Below, piece by piece: positions 27,845-38,210 of a stretch of 64,000 nucleotides of DNA (its first letter is position 1; each line of letters starts with the position of its first letter). The notes under the pieces were generated by a model that saw only the letters and a list, made by a program, of their open reading frames with translations, was not told where the DNA came from and did not search any database. The DNA lies in contig NZ_JACOGA010000004.1 of assembly GCF_014284175.1 (NCBI RefSeq), positions 248,001 through 312,000 of the forward strand. Direction: 5' to 3'. The stretch is from Affinundibacterium flavidum (lineage in GTDB: Bacteria; Pseudomonadota; Gammaproteobacteria; Burkholderiales; Burkholderiaceae_D). The translations under genes and the position numbers were made by a program.

Positions 27845-28798
27845 ATGAATATCAGCAAAACATTAACTTCCACTTTCTTCAGCATCGCCTTCGCCACCGC
27901 TATCGGTGCGGCGACCTATGAGACTGCCTATGCCGCGGCTAACACCACGATTAGTACCACTTCAGCCGCAGAGCAATTTCAAGTCGGTAGTATGTATGTA
28001 GAAAAGTATGCGAATCCACAAGCCAAAGGCGCACCGGTGATTTTGATTCCGGGCTTATCTAGCGGCGGCTATGTGTGGGATGAAACCGTCAAACAATTGC
28101 GCGCTGAACACGAACTGTATGTGATTACGCTGGCTGGTTTCAACGGCAAACCAGCGCTGCCTGGTGCCAAACTGCCTAAGGCAAAAGATTCGCTATTGGA
28201 ATTAATTCAAACCCAAAAAATCAATCAACCGATACTGGTCGGTCATAGTTTGGGATCTGCGTTGTCAATCTGGTTCGCTGAATCTCACTCAAATTTAATC
28301 CGCGGTGTATTTGCGGTGGATGGCTTGCCGGTTTTCCCTGGTACGCAAAATATGACTCTGGAACAACGTACTGCAATGGCGGAAGCTGGCCGTCGCCAAA
28401 TGGCGAGCGCGGATGCAAAAACGTTTTCCGAACAACAGTTGCAATACATGCGGATGATAGGTCTGGTCGATCAGGCACAAGCAGAAAAAATTGCGGTGCG
28501 TAGCGCCACCAGCGATCCTGTTGCAACAGCAGATTACATGGCAGAATTATTGATGATGGATACACGCCAAGATTTGCCAAAAATTAGCGTGCCAGTCGCC
28601 TTGGTGTCGCCTTACTATGCCACCGATTTCGCCCGCATGAATATGTCGGAAGACGCGAAAAGTGCTTACTACATGAGCTTTGTGCAAGGCATACCTAAAC
28701 TGAATTTAGTCAGCATCAAGGATGCGCGCCATTTCGTGATGCTCGATCAACCTACAATTTTCCACGAAAAATTACTGAGCTTTATCAATCAACTGTAA
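27845..28798 (+). CDS. Exported alpha/beta hydrolase
   Basis: This 317-residue protein has a signal peptide (1-31, ending near AAYAAANT). The hydrolase core includes VILIPGLSSGGYVWDE (oxyanion strand), the nucleophile elbow GHSLGSA (Ser at about 136), and the closing DARHFVMLD with the catalytic His. It is likely a periplasmic esterase or lactonase-type enzyme; substrate unknown. It is controlled by an unusual four-site operator array and ends at a clear terminator. Confidence 0.88.
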   Translation: MNISKTLTSTFFSIAFATAIGAATYETAYAAANTTISTTSAAEQFQVGSMYVEKYANPQAKGAPVILIPGLSSGGYVWDETVKQLRAEHELYVITLAGFNGKPALPGAKLPKAKDSLLELIQTQKINQPILVGHSLGSALSIWFAESHSNLIRGVFAVDGLPVFPGTQNMTLEQRTAMAEAGRRQMASADAKTFSEQQLQYMRMIGLVDQAQAEKIAVRSATSDPVATADYMAELLMMDTRQDLPKISVPVALVSPYYATDFARMNMSEDAKSAYYMSFVQGIPKLNLVSIKDARHFVMLDQPTIFHEKLLSFINQL

Positions 28799-28812
28799 GC
28801 CAAGCTAGCGGC

Positions 28813-28850
28813 AAAAAGCGAGCGTGAAGAAATTTCAGCTCGCTTTTTCT
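28813..28850 (+). terminator. Rho-independent terminator after the hydrolase gene
   Basis: AAAAAGCGAGC pairs with GCTCGCTTTTT around a short loop; the T-run follows. Confidence 0.85.
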
Positions 28851-28863
28851 ATACGGTTTTGGT

Positions 28864-29210
28864 TAGGGTCTGTTGACATATATTTTAGTCAAGCGTTTCA
28901 CTCAAAACGCGGGATGGCAAGGCACATCTCGCCGCTGCGGCTGGCCGCCCCAGCAAGAGATGTAACGCTGTCCATCTTGCGTTTTGATTGAAACCCTCCG
29001 GGAATGGCTCAAATGGGCACTTGGCGTTGTTGCAAGCTGCTTATAGTGCCCGCACTATAAGCAGCTTGCGGTGCAGTCAGGGTTTCGGACAGCATGCTGT
29101 CCGCTGACGTAACGAAGTTCCCTTACAAGGGAACTTTCCCATAGCGATAGCCTAGCGCAGTGCCCATTTGCGCGCATTCGCTTGCCTAAAATATATGTCA
29201 ACAGACCCTA
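28864..29210. mobile_element. MITE copy A with three perfect palindromes
   Basis: A 343-bp element (28866-29208) has 23-bp perfect terminal inverted repeats (GGGTCTGTTGACATATATTT...) flanked by TA on both sides. About 170 bp match copy B at 14047-14312 in opposite orientation. It carries hairpins not seen in copy B: a 17-bp stem (29032-29048 with 29053-29069, loop CCCG), CGGACAGCATGCTGTCCG (29086-29103), and AGTTCCCTT-AC-AAGGGAACT (29116-29135). No transposase is encoded. Confidence 0.85.
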
Positions 29211-29212
29211 GT

Positions 29213-30604
29213 TCAAGCATATTCAAAGCGGTAGGAAAATCCGGGCTTTGTGGACGCAATGTCCGAACTGAAATGCATCAAATTCGTATCTTCCATCGTC
29301 ACAGGATCGTGTGCATAAAACTGGCCTTGTGCATGAAATAGCAAAGGCAATTTGCCACCTGCGATCACTGGTGCAGACAAGCTTGCTTCAGGGCGTAAAT
29401 CTGGTGTCAGCAAATAGTATATTTCCAAGAGTCTTTCTTGCGCTGCCCCTGGCTGCAGTCGGCCAAGTATCAATGCATGCGGCAGTATGTGTAGTACTCG
29501 CAATTGCACCAAGCCTTTGAAGTTGGCACACAATTCTATCTGCATACCCGACAACAAAGGCATAGGCTGATGTTTTTCAAGAATGACCGAATTAAGCAAA
29601 GTGCCGTAGCGCGAGCTGTCTATTATCTGAACACCGCCTAAGCTCCGGCGAATGATGGCGTGCTGTGCGCTGATACGTCGCTCTGAGCTGAGATGGTGCA
29701 AAACGATATCCGCAGTCACTTTCGTCGTTTGACGTCCTAGCGTCCATTCTCGTCGCACTAATAGCTGAATCGGAATGTTGGTCGGGATGTTGGTTGGGAT
29801 GTTGCTCAATTGGTCTGCAAGCGGCACAAGTCGGGCGCTTGTCAGCATGATTGTAGGTTGCAATGTTGGTTTAGCCACTGCAGCTGGTGCACCTAGCAGA
29901 TTTTGATAGGTCGGCACGGCGACTTCGACCAAGTTTTCGTCCCAGGCTATGCTGCTTAATCCCATTGCTAAAGGTGCGGATGCATCCTCGCGCTGCCCGG
30001 TCGCTACTTCCCATTGCGCAATGGCGGCATCTTTGGCGTAAATATCAATATTCAACTGACGGTGTTGGCTCTCTTGCATACCCGATAGTCCACCAAGTTT
30101 AGCAATCGCACCATCCTCCGCATGCACACGCACGTTCTTTTGCGAAGCTAAAAAGACTTGATGAATTTCACTCAAACTAGCGTTCGCCCTGGGAATCAAG
30201 ATCGTCGTCGTGCAAACCCATAAGCGCTGACAACCACTCGCATCAAGATAGCTAAGTTGCACATCCAAAGGATATTGCCCATGTTCTTTGCCCTTGCTCG
30301 AGAAGCTCAACAGCACGGCCTGCCAGGCACCAGACGGTGAGCGCTGTAAAGTTTGTTGCGATGTCTGTGGAAGCAGTAATTCCGAACGGAATTCAAAGCG
30401 TAATTCTTGAATAGCACGATCTAGTTCAGCACGTAATTCCAGCTTCAAAGTCTGACGCCCACCCGCAGCGCGCGGATCATAGCCACTAAAATGCAAAGAG
30501 CTCGCACTTTTCTCTGCCTGATATGACAACGACTCAGACACAGGCACGGTCAAAGCCTGAGGAAGCAGACTTTGCATGGTTTGATAAGCTTGACTTTTAT
30601 TCAT
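29213..30604 (-). CDS. FHA-domain protein
   Basis: This 463-residue protein has an FHA phosphothreonine-binding domain near residues 275-345 (WTLGRQ, then SAQHAIIRR, then DSSRYGTLLN: Gly-Arg, Ser-x-x-His and the Asn loop are present). The N-terminal 250 residues are rich in beta strands, with no recognised domain. Translation probably starts at 30604; a frame open to 30637 exists. The stop lies 3 bp from the MITE copy A boundary, so the transposon landed directly behind the gene. No partner kinase is nearby. Confidence 0.75.
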   Translation of the reverse strand: MNKSQAYQTMQSLLPQALTVPVSESLSYQAEKSASSLHFSGYDPRAAGGRQTLKLELRAELDRAIQELRFEFRSELLLPQTSQQTLQRSPSGAWQAVLLSFSSKGKEHGQYPLDVQLSYLDASGCQRLWVCTTTILIPRANASLSEIHQVFLASQKNVRVHAEDGAIAKLGGLSGMQESQHRQLNIDIYAKDAAIAQWEVATGQREDASAPLAMGLSSIAWDENLVEVAVPTYQNLLGAPAAVAKPTLQPTIMLTSARLVPLADQLSNIPTNIPTNIPIQLLVRREWTLGRQTTKVTADIVLHHLSSERRISAQHAIIRRSLGGVQIIDSSRYGTLLNSVILEKHQPMPLLSGMQIELCANFKGLVQLRVLHILPHALILGRLQPGAAQERLLEIYYLLTPDLRPEASLSAPVIAGGKLPLLFHAQGQFYAHDPVTMEDTNLMHFSSDIASTKPGFSYRFEYA

Positions 30605-30915
30605 GACTGCACAAGGCCAGAGAACGCAAAAGAACACAAATGAGTTGAGTGGACTACAGCATTACTGTAACCAACTACGCGGCGAGCGAAACCTAGAATA
30701 GGCGGGGCTTTGTGAATCTACTCTGTGCTTAAGTTCTGTACCTAAGTTCTGTACCTAAGTTCTATGCTCGTACTTATCAAAAATAACAAAACCGCTAATT
30801 GACCCAACACCGACAGTGCAGTAACCTAGCCGCTCTCCGCAGTCGTGCTAAACAAAGTGCCGCAGCAATAGCGCACAGTCAGCAGCGCTGACATCTCATC
30901 CCATTGGAAACTGTC
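30605..30915. other. Divergent intergenic region with a 13-bp tandem repeat
   Basis: TAAGTTCTGTACC is repeated at 30730-30742 and 30743-30755, with a partial third copy at 30756-30765. The remainder holds the leaders of the FHA and aspartate kinase genes; no clear promoter was identified. Confidence 0.5.
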
Positions 30916-32319
30916 ATGAAAAAGATCGTTGTAAAATTTGGTGGTTCTAATTTGCGTCAACCACAAGATATTGATCGTGTGATCAATGTGGTGCAAACCT
31001 ATAATCGTCCTCTCATCTTAGTCGTCTCAGCGTTTTACGGCATTACCAATGCCCTGATTACTTGCGTACAAAATGCCAAAGAAGGTGCTGGCACCAAAGC
31101 GGCACTGGCGGAAAGTCAGGATTACACGCAGCACCTGCGTCGCCTTAAACGTGAAATCATAGAAGCTAATGTCACGAGCCCCGCTGACCGCGATCGCATA
31201 GAAAAAGCCTTAGCCGTACGCATCGATCAGCTAGACCGCTATTTAACTGGCATTCACTGCATAGGCGACGTGCCGACTTTTGTCTACGATGCGATTCTCA
31301 GTTATGGCGAACGCCTGTCGAGTTTGCTGCTCACCGAAGTATTGCTCAGCCGCGGCATTCAGGCGCGCGAAGCTTTACCGGAAGACATCGGTCTGATTAC
31401 CGATGGCGTATTTGGAAATTCTGCTTGCGATTTCGAAGCGAGTGCAGCCTCGGTTGCGCAGGCCTTACAAGGCGATGAAGTCATCATCGTACCGGGCTTT
31501 TATGGTATCGACAAAGAGGGCAAAGCAACGCTATTTGGTCGTGGTGGTTCGGATTATTCCGCCGCCTCCATCGCTTGCTGTATAGGCGCAGAATCATTGG
31601 ATGTGTGGAAAGATGTGGATGGCTTCTTAAGCGCGGATCCCGGCTCGGTCAGTGCGCCCCGTTCGATTTCTCAATTAAATTATTTAGAAGCCGCCGAGCT
31701 GTCCTATTTTGGTGCGAAAATCTTACATCCACGCACAGTCGAACCCTTGTTTAACCAAGACATTCCTATCCGTATCTTGAACATCACCAAACCCGAACGC
31801 GGCCTGCAGCCTTACACCGTGATTAACGCACAGCGCAAAGTGACCAAAGATGTGGTGAAGAGTGTGACCTCCACCGAAGACGTCGCAATTCTCAAATTAC
31901 ACGGTCCAGGCGTTGGATTTAAATCTGGCATTTTGGCGCATGTGACCAACGCACTCGACAGCAATGGCATCAATATCAAGAGCGTACTGACGGCACAAAC
32001 TGCGATCAATATTTTACTGGCGCGCGATCATCTGGATGCCGCCTATGCGATCGTGGCAGAACATCATTTAGCAGGCGTGGTCGAAGTCTCACGCAACGCG
32101 GAAGTAGCAATCGTCGCAGTGGTCGGTGATGGCGTATTAGAAGCTTCTGACGTTGGCAGTGCAATTGCTAGCCGCGCCTTATCAGCGGCAATTGCCAGTG
32201 GCGTGCGAGTTTGTTTAGCCGCGGCCGGTGCGAGCGAAGTGGCGGCGTATATGCTGGTGCATCAGGATGACCGCAAGCTGGCTTTGCAGGCGGTGCATGC
32301 GGAGTTTTTTGGGGTTTAA
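30916..32319 (+). CDS. Aspartate kinase
   Basis: Aspartate kinase phosphorylates L-aspartate, the first step to lysine, threonine and methionine. The 467 residues have KFGGSNLRQPQDI at the N-terminus (nucleotide site), LFGRGGSDYSAA (aspartate site), and C-terminal ACT domains (about 325-460). The length and sequence style are nearer the E. coli LysC/ThrA group than the roughly 410-residue enzyme typical of Burkholderiales, so it may be a second, specialised copy. ATG 30916 is preceded by ggaaa. Confidence 0.9.
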   Translation: MKKIVVKFGGSNLRQPQDIDRVINVVQTYNRPLILVVSAFYGITNALITCVQNAKEGAGTKAALAESQDYTQHLRRLKREIIEANVTSPADRDRIEKALAVRIDQLDRYLTGIHCIGDVPTFVYDAILSYGERLSSLLLTEVLLSRGIQAREALPEDIGLITDGVFGNSACDFEASAASVAQALQGDEVIIVPGFYGIDKEGKATLFGRGGSDYSAASIACCIGAESLDVWKDVDGFLSADPGSVSAPRSISQLNYLEAAELSYFGAKILHPRTVEPLFNQDIPIRILNITKPERGLQPYTVINAQRKVTKDVVKSVTSTEDVAILKLHGPGVGFKSGILAHVTNALDSNGINIKSVLTAQTAINILLARDHLDAAYAIVAEHHLAGVVEVSRNAEVAIVAVVGDGVLEASDVGSAIASRALSAAIASGVRVCLAAAGASEVAAYMLVHQDDRKLALQAVHAEFFGV

Positions 32320-32326
32320 ATCCTAG

Positions 32327-32357
32327 TGCGTATTGATCAACAAAAGATCAATACGCA
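32327..32357 (+). terminator. Hairpin after the aspartate kinase gene
   Basis: A perfect 12-bp stem (TGCGTATTGATC / GATCAATACGCA) with a 7-nt loop starts 8 bp after the stop. No T-run follows, so it may stabilise the 3' end rather than terminate intrinsically. Confidence 0.5.
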
Positions 32358-32639
32358 TCTTGGCCACAACCATTATTTACGCAATCTAAGTTCGACTCAC
32401 CACCTGGCATTTGTAACATCACTCCCAATGACGTTACCACAAGGGCATATGGCAGCGCGAGTTACATTGCAGCCTAGCTCTCACCACCAATCTAAAGCTT
32501 GTCATTTACCCAAATTAGATCTCATCAGAAGATTGATGAGTGACATAAATATCAATATATTTCACTGGTGAGCTTCATTTTTTGTGCTATAAACTCGCGT
32601 GCTTTTTTGACAAACAACGTTCCTACCTTTCTTCGCAAA
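32358..32639. other. Region upstream of the RTX gene
   Basis: About 280 bp without a supported gene. No strong ribosome site is present before the chosen RTX start. Confidence 0.35.
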
Positions 32640-35600
32640 ATGACTCAAGCAAACAAAACACTTTATCTCAATTCGACCAGCCCATCGTATGGGAGCAACG
32701 TTGCGATCAATAGCAATATTACCTTCACGTTTAGCGAAGCGATTTTCGCCGGAGTTGGCTACATCACCATTAAAAATAGCATTGGCGAAGTGGTTGTATA
32801 TGAAAGTGTTACTGGCCCGAATGTTTCTATTTCAGGCAATGTCTTGACACTCAACCCTAGCGTTGATTTTGCTTTTCTGACGGATTATCGCGTCACCTTA
32901 TCGACCGGAATCGTCACAACGAAAGAAGGCTTGGCATATCAAGCCCCTTATTATGACGTGGCAAGTTTTAAAACAGAACTCAGTAATATCGCCATCAACT
33001 TCACCGGTACTGATAGCTCGGACACCATCCATGGGGGAAGCAAGGCAGATATTCTGAATGGCGCAGGGGGATCTGATTACATTAACGGCTATGACGGTGA
33101 CGACATCATCAATGGCGACAATGAAACCGACACTTCGGCCTATGCGAATGACAATATTTATGGTGGTGCCGGCAACGACATCGTGCATGGTAATACCGGC
33201 AGCGACTACCTGTATGGCGATGAGGGGAATGATAGCTTATATGGCGATACGGGCAACGATACGCTATATGGCGGCAGTGGCAATGACACTTTGTCTGGTG
33301 GCGCTGGTGACGACTACCTCTATGACTACAGCGGAAGCAACATCTTTTTTGGCGGTGATGGAAACGACAGAATAATCTCCAGCGCTAACTATACACTGGG
33401 CGAGTTTAACCAGCTATCCGGCGGTACGGGCAACGATGAAATTAGCGCGAACGGCGCAGATGATGTTAACGGCGACGACGGTGATGACACCATCAATTTT
33501 CAACCCAATAATTATCAAACACGCACTGCCAATTTGGATGCGGGCAATGGCAACGATAAATTGACACTAGGGCTAGGAGGGCACAAAAATGTCATCAATA
33601 TCAAACTCGGTGCTGGAACGGATACGATCGCCTTTGGGTATGGTTACGATTCTTCCCAAGGCACGCATTATATCGTGCAAGATTTTGCCGTCGGTGCGAA
33701 TGGTGACCAAATAAAACTGAGTAATTTTGTACCTTGGAATTCCAATACCAATCCCTTTGCTGCCAATGGCACTATGCGCCTGCTCAAAGTAGGTACTGAC
33801 ACACAATTGCAATATAAGCCAACTACACAAGGCAATTCAGATTTTCTGACTTTGCTGACATTCGCAAACATCGCACCTAATCAATTAACAGCAGCAAATT
33901 TTGTGGGCGGCTTTAATCCAGATGGCAGCCAGGTTGGAATGACCATCGTTGGCACTAATGGCGCCGACACTTTAAGTGGCGATATCCTCAACGATCATAT
34001 TTCTGGCTTGGCTGGCCCCGATACGCTTTACGGTGGTGCTGGTGATGATACTCTCATCGGTGGCAACGAAGATTCCGCACAAGATTCAGATACGCTTTAC
34101 GGAGACGATGGTAATGATTTATTGAAAGGCGGAGCCGGTAATGACACGCTTTATGGCGGAAATGGAAACGACGTTTTAGAAGGTGGTAGCGGCGACGATA
34201 TATTCTTCGACTCTAATGGTTTTAATACGCAACGTGGTCAGGATGGCGATGATCGCTTCAATATTGCATCCAATGATGCTTTGTCGTTTGAAGGAGGCAT
34301 ATATGAGGGCGGCAATGGCAACGACACATTTAGCATTAACTCTTATAGCAAACTAAAAAATATCAGCATTAATGGTGGCGCTGGTGTTGATACGATCATC
34401 TTCTATAGCTCCAATATTAGTGACGCAAAAGTAACTGATTTCTCCATCACAGATGGCGATATGATTGATCTTAATCCACTAATGCCGTCTTCTGTCGCGA
34501 GCAATCCTTTTGGTAGCCTTGGCTATTTTAAAGCGAGTCAAGACGGTAACAACGTCGTCATTTCATTTGACCCAGATGGAGCGGCGAGCAGCCTCTATGG
34601 AATGCGCACTCTCATTACTTTAGAAAATATTCTACTGCAGAATTTGAGCTCTAAAAACTTTGCCAAAGGCTGGCACCCAAATGGCAGTGAAATCGGGGAA
34701 GAAATTCGTGGCACCAATGGCGCCGATATTCTCGCGGGCAAAAATCTCAACGATACAATTTATGGTGTGGATGGCGATGACCGTATTCAGGGTGGTGCGG
34801 GCAACGATACATTGTATGGAGACGCGGGGAATGATGATTTAAATGGGGACAGTGGTAACGACGTCCTATCGGGTGGTACTGGAAATGATCGATTAGATGG
34901 CGGAGCTGGTGACGACACTCTAGATGGTGGTGATGGCGACGACAATTTAAGTGACGAATACGGCACCAACATTCTCCGTGGCGGCGCCGGTAAAGATCAA
35001 ATTAACCTCAATGGCGAGGGAAGTATCGCAGAAGGTGGTGACGGGGATGACTTAATCCGCACCTCGGGTGGTCTCGTCACGATAGATGCTGGCTCAGGCA
35101 ATGATCGTGTCGAGTACGGAGGCTACTGGGGAAATCCATCCAATAGCGGCATAGGGACAATTAATCTGGGAGTTGGCGACGACACTTTCATGTTTGCGCC
35201 ACGGTCGCCAGACTCGATTGCTGTTGTCAATGGTGGTAACGGCAAAGATACTTTTGAAATAAGCTCAACAAGCATCAACGGACATCTCATCATCAACGAT
35301 TTCCAATCAGGGAATCAAGGTGATGTCATTGAATTGGCTGACCTATTGAGCAGCTACAACTACAAAGGAGGCAATCCTTTCGGCGCTTCTGGTGTATTGA
35401 GAATTGTCCAAAAAGGCAGCGATGCCGTGATCGAATATGACTTCGATGGTCCAGATCATTTGATGTATAGCTTCCGACCTATCATCACACTCAAGAATCT
35501 ACAGGCAAATACGCTCACACTCACTAACTTTACCGGTGGCATCAATCCGAATGGTTCGGAAGTTGGTATGACGCTCTACGGCACCACAAAAAATGACACA

Positions 35601-38096
35601 CTTAACGGAAAAATCCTCAATGACACTCTATTTGGTGGTGCAGGAAACGATACATTATTCGGAGAGCGTGGTAACGATGAATTACACGGCGGTAATGGCA
35701 ACGATGAATTAAACGGCGGCCTTGGGAATGACATTTTATATGGCGATGCTGGCAACGATAATCTCTACGATTCCGAATCAAGTGGCAACAATACCTTATA
35801 CGGTGGAGAGGGTAACGATATACTCTCCACATCAGGAACCGGGTCCAATATTCTCAATGGCGGCAATGGAGACGACTTTCTTACTGCTGGGGCCGGTAAT
35901 GATGTATTGAACGGTGATGACGGTAACGATAAGCTAGTGGTACGCTTTTATTACTCAAGCATCAACCAATTGAGCGATCATGTTGTGCGTGTTAACGGTG
36001 GTAATGGCCAAGACAAGATTAGCCTGCAAAATAATTACAGCTCCAACGACATAGCAAAACTCGAAATTAGCGGTGGCAATGGTATCGACACCTTTTCAAT
36101 GGACTATGTCAACGGTAAGGTGCAGTACCTCATCAATGACTTTGTACCCGGTGTCAAAGGCGATTACCTTGACATCAGCAACTTACTTGATTATTCCATT
36201 CGAGAAAAAAATCCATTTGGCCAGACAGGTTATGCGCGCCTGTTACAGCGTGGCAACGATACCATCGTACAAATTGATCTTGATGGCCCAGAGGATTACA
36301 AGCAGTTTCAGGATACCTTCATTCTAAAAAATGTGAAGGCTAGCGATCTGATCGCCGCGAATTTTGTGAATTACTATTCACCAGATGGTATTTTACAAGG
36401 CATAGAACGCGAAGGCGACGAGCAAAACGATACTCTGCTTGGCACTAAACTCAACGATATACTCAGTGGCAATGGAGGCGACGACAAGATCAGTGGTTCA
36501 GCAGGCGACGATCAATTATTTGGTGGCTCAGGAAATGACTGGTTGGAAGATAACGCCGGTAACAATAGTTTTTCAGGTGGTGAAGGCAATGACATAATCG
36601 TCATCAATAGTATTGGCAGTAACAAAGCAGACGGCGGTGCTGGCGATGATACGATTAATATTAACAATGGTAGTGGCGTGCTTATTGGCGGTGACGGCAA
36701 TGACACCTTCAATCTCAGCGCCCAATACATCAGCGGAACCTTCGGCAATTTGACACTCGATGGTGGTGCAGGTCAGGATCTGTTTTCCCTTGGAAATTAT
36801 TCTTCTAATAAGATAGAAGTGAATATCACTGGCGGCAGTGGCTCTGATACTTTTGAAGCCGGCTGGTATTCAGAAAATGCCATGGTCGCTATTTTAGATT
36901 TTGATGTTGCCTCCAATGGAGACAAAATTTCATTGCAATCTATCGTCAACCATCTCAATTACTCCACCAATTCTATCCAAAATCCATTTACAAACGGCTA
37001 TGTGAGTCTCCGACAAAATGGGAAAGATGTAGCACTCGTTCTTGACCTAGATGGTACAGGTCCGATTGCAGGTAAAACGATACTGACGCTAAAAAATACC
37101 GACATCAATTCCCTCAATCAAAATCACTTTGTAGATTTATATGATCCTAAGGGCTCCATCGAAGGGCTTACGCAGGTCGGTGACAGCGCATCCAATCAAC
37201 TCCTCGGTAGCTGGGCATCCGATACCTTATCCGGACTTGCTGGCAATGATACTTTGGATGGCCGAAGCGGTGATGACACGCTTGACGGCGGTGCCGGCGA
37301 TGATATTTTAATTGCTGGCGTTGGCAATGATAAATTAATTGGCGGTGCTGGTTTCGATACCGTACTCTTCAATGCAAGCTTTAGAGAATACAAACTCACC
37401 AAAACTGACGCTGGATTTAGTACTGGGGGAAGATACTATACAAACGGCGAAGGTACAGACAATCTCAGCGGAGTGGAGTATCTCAAATTTTCCGACCTGC
37501 AATTGAATCTGACGGTCAAAGAAAAGGCGAGTAGCGTTGCCGCCGGCGATGTGAAAACCCTCATCGAGTTATATATTGCTTTCTTCAATCGTACACCTGA
37601 CGCCGATGGTATGTCGTATTGGATCGACCAATTGAAAGGCGGGCAGACGATGGCAAAAATTGCGGAGTCATTTTATTCAATTGGCTCATCCGATCAATTT
37701 ACAGCACGCACCGGTTTCACGAAAACCATGACTGACGACGACTTCATCCATACTTTTTATCGCAACGTTCTTGGGCGTGATAACGGTGCCGACGAAGCAG
37801 GTCTCAGTTATTGGAAAAATAAACTAACGAATGGCACGTCAACGCGAAGTACTTTAGCGCAAGATATCTTAACGTCTGCCCATACGTTTAAAGGTAATGC
37901 AGATTTCGGCTATGTGGCCGATCTGTTAGACAATAAGTTTTTGGTTGGTAAAACTGTAGCGATTGATTGGGGTATCAACTTTGTCGATAATGCTTATGAA
38001 CGAAGCATCGATATTGCTGGCGCAGTAACAGCCACCAGCACCCAGGCTGCATTGCAATTAGTCGGTGTGAATGCGGAGGATTTGCAGTTCTTTTGA
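32640..38096 (+). CDS. Giant RTX exoprotein with Ig-like N-terminus and C-terminal DUF4214
   Basis: I take ATG 32640, which begins MTQANKTLYLNSTSPSYGS, giving about 1,818 residues; GTG 32568 would add 24 residues without a better ribosome site. Residues 1-110 form a bacterial Ig-like (SbsA-type) domain. Five calcium-binding RTX blocks (GGxGxDxLx nonapeptides) alternate with a conserved spacer of the form NPF...G...L(T/E)N...NF...PDGS. The C-terminus from 1639 is DUF4214 (LKTLIELYIAFFNRTPDADG). It has no Sec signal, as expected for type I secretion. No secretion genes are adjacent. Likely an adhesin, S-layer-like or matrix protein. Confidence 0.9.
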   Translation: MTQANKTLYLNSTSPSYGSNVAINSNITFTFSEAIFAGVGYITIKNSIGEVVVYESVTGPNVSISGNVLTLNPSVDFAFLTDYRVTLSTGIVTTKEGLAYQAPYYDVASFKTELSNIAINFTGTDSSDTIHGGSKADILNGAGGSDYINGYDGDDIINGDNETDTSAYANDNIYGGAGNDIVHGNTGSDYLYGDEGNDSLYGDTGNDTLYGGSGNDTLSGGAGDDYLYDYSGSNIFFGGDGNDRIISSANYTLGEFNQLSGGTGNDEISANGADDVNGDDGDDTINFQPNNYQTRTANLDAGNGNDKLTLGLGGHKNVINIKLGAGTDTIAFGYGYDSSQGTHYIVQDFAVGANGDQIKLSNFVPWNSNTNPFAANGTMRLLKVGTDTQLQYKPTTQGNSDFLTLLTFANIAPNQLTAANFVGGFNPDGSQVGMTIVGTNGADTLSGDILNDHISGLAGPDTLYGGAGDDTLIGGNEDSAQDSDTLYGDDGNDLLKGGAGNDTLYGGNGNDVLEGGSGDDIFFDSNGFNTQRGQDGDDRFNIASNDALSFEGGIYEGGNGNDTFSINSYSKLKNISINGGAGVDTIIFYSSNISDAKVTDFSITDGDMIDLNPLMPSSVASNPFGSLGYFKASQDGNNVVISFDPDGAASSLYGMRTLITLENILLQNLSSKNFAKGWHPNGSEIGEEIRGTNGADILAGKNLNDTIYGVDGDDRIQGGAGNDTLYGDAGNDDLNGDSGNDVLSGGTGNDRLDGGAGDDTLDGGDGDDNLSDEYGTNILRGGAGKDQINLNGEGSIAEGGDGDDLIRTSGGLVTIDAGSGNDRVEYGGYWGNPSNSGIGTINLGVGDDTFMFAPRSPDSIAVVNGGNGKDTFEISSTSINGHLIINDFQSGNQGDVIELADLLSSYNYKGGNPFGASGVLRIVQKGSDAVIEYDFDGPDHLMYSFRPIITLKNLQANTLTLTNFTGGINPNGSEVGMTLYGTTKNDTLNGKILNDTLFGGAGNDTLFGERGNDELHGGNGNDELNGGLGNDILYGDAGNDNLYDSESSGNNTLYGGEGNDILSTSGTGSNILNGGNGDDFLTAGAGNDVLNGDDGNDKLVVRFYYSSINQLSDHVVRVNGGNGQDKISLQNNYSSNDIAKLEISGGNGIDTFSMDYVNGKVQYLINDFVPGVKGDYLDISNLLDYSIREKNPFGQTGYARLLQRGNDTIVQIDLDGPEDYKQFQDTFILKNVKASDLIAANFVNYYSPDGILQGIEREGDEQNDTLLGTKLNDILSGNGGDDKISGSAGDDQLFGGSGNDWLEDNAGNNSFSGGEGNDIIVINSIGSNKADGGAGDDTININNGSGVLIGGDGNDTFNLSAQYISGTFGNLTLDGGAGQDLFSLGNYSSNKIEVNITGGSGSDTFEAGWYSENAMVAILDFDVASNGDKISLQSIVNHLNYSTNSIQNPFTNGYVSLRQNGKDVALVLDLDGTGPIAGKTILTLKNTDINSLNQNHFVDLYDPKGSIEGLTQVGDSASNQLLGSWASDTLSGLAGNDTLDGRSGDDTLDGGAGDDILIAGVGNDKLIGGAGFDTVLFNASFREYKLTKTDAGFSTGGRYYTNGEGTDNLSGVEYLKFSDLQLNLTVKEKASSVAAGDVKTLIELYIAFFNRTPDADGMSYWIDQLKGGQTMAKIAESFYSIGSSDQFTARTGFTKTMTDDDFIHTFYRNVLGRDNGADEAGLSYWKNKLTNGTSTRSTLAQDILTSAHTFKGNADFGYVADLLDNKFLVGKTVAIDWGINFVDNAYERSIDIAGAVTATSTQAALQLVGVNAEDLQFF

Positions 38097-38142
38097 TTTT
38101 CAGACTTAAAATTCTTCGAATTTGAGAATTAGAAAGTAAGTG

Positions 38143-38176
38143 AAGCGCCACATGCAACAATGTGGCGCTTTTTTTA
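38143..38176 (+). terminator. Rho-independent terminator after the RTX gene
   Basis: AAGCGCCACAT (38143-38153) pairs with ATGTGGCGCTT (38160-38170), followed by TTTTTTA. Confidence 0.9.
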
Positions 38177-38210
38177 TCTCAAAATTAATCAATAACGATC
38201 AATTACCGTC

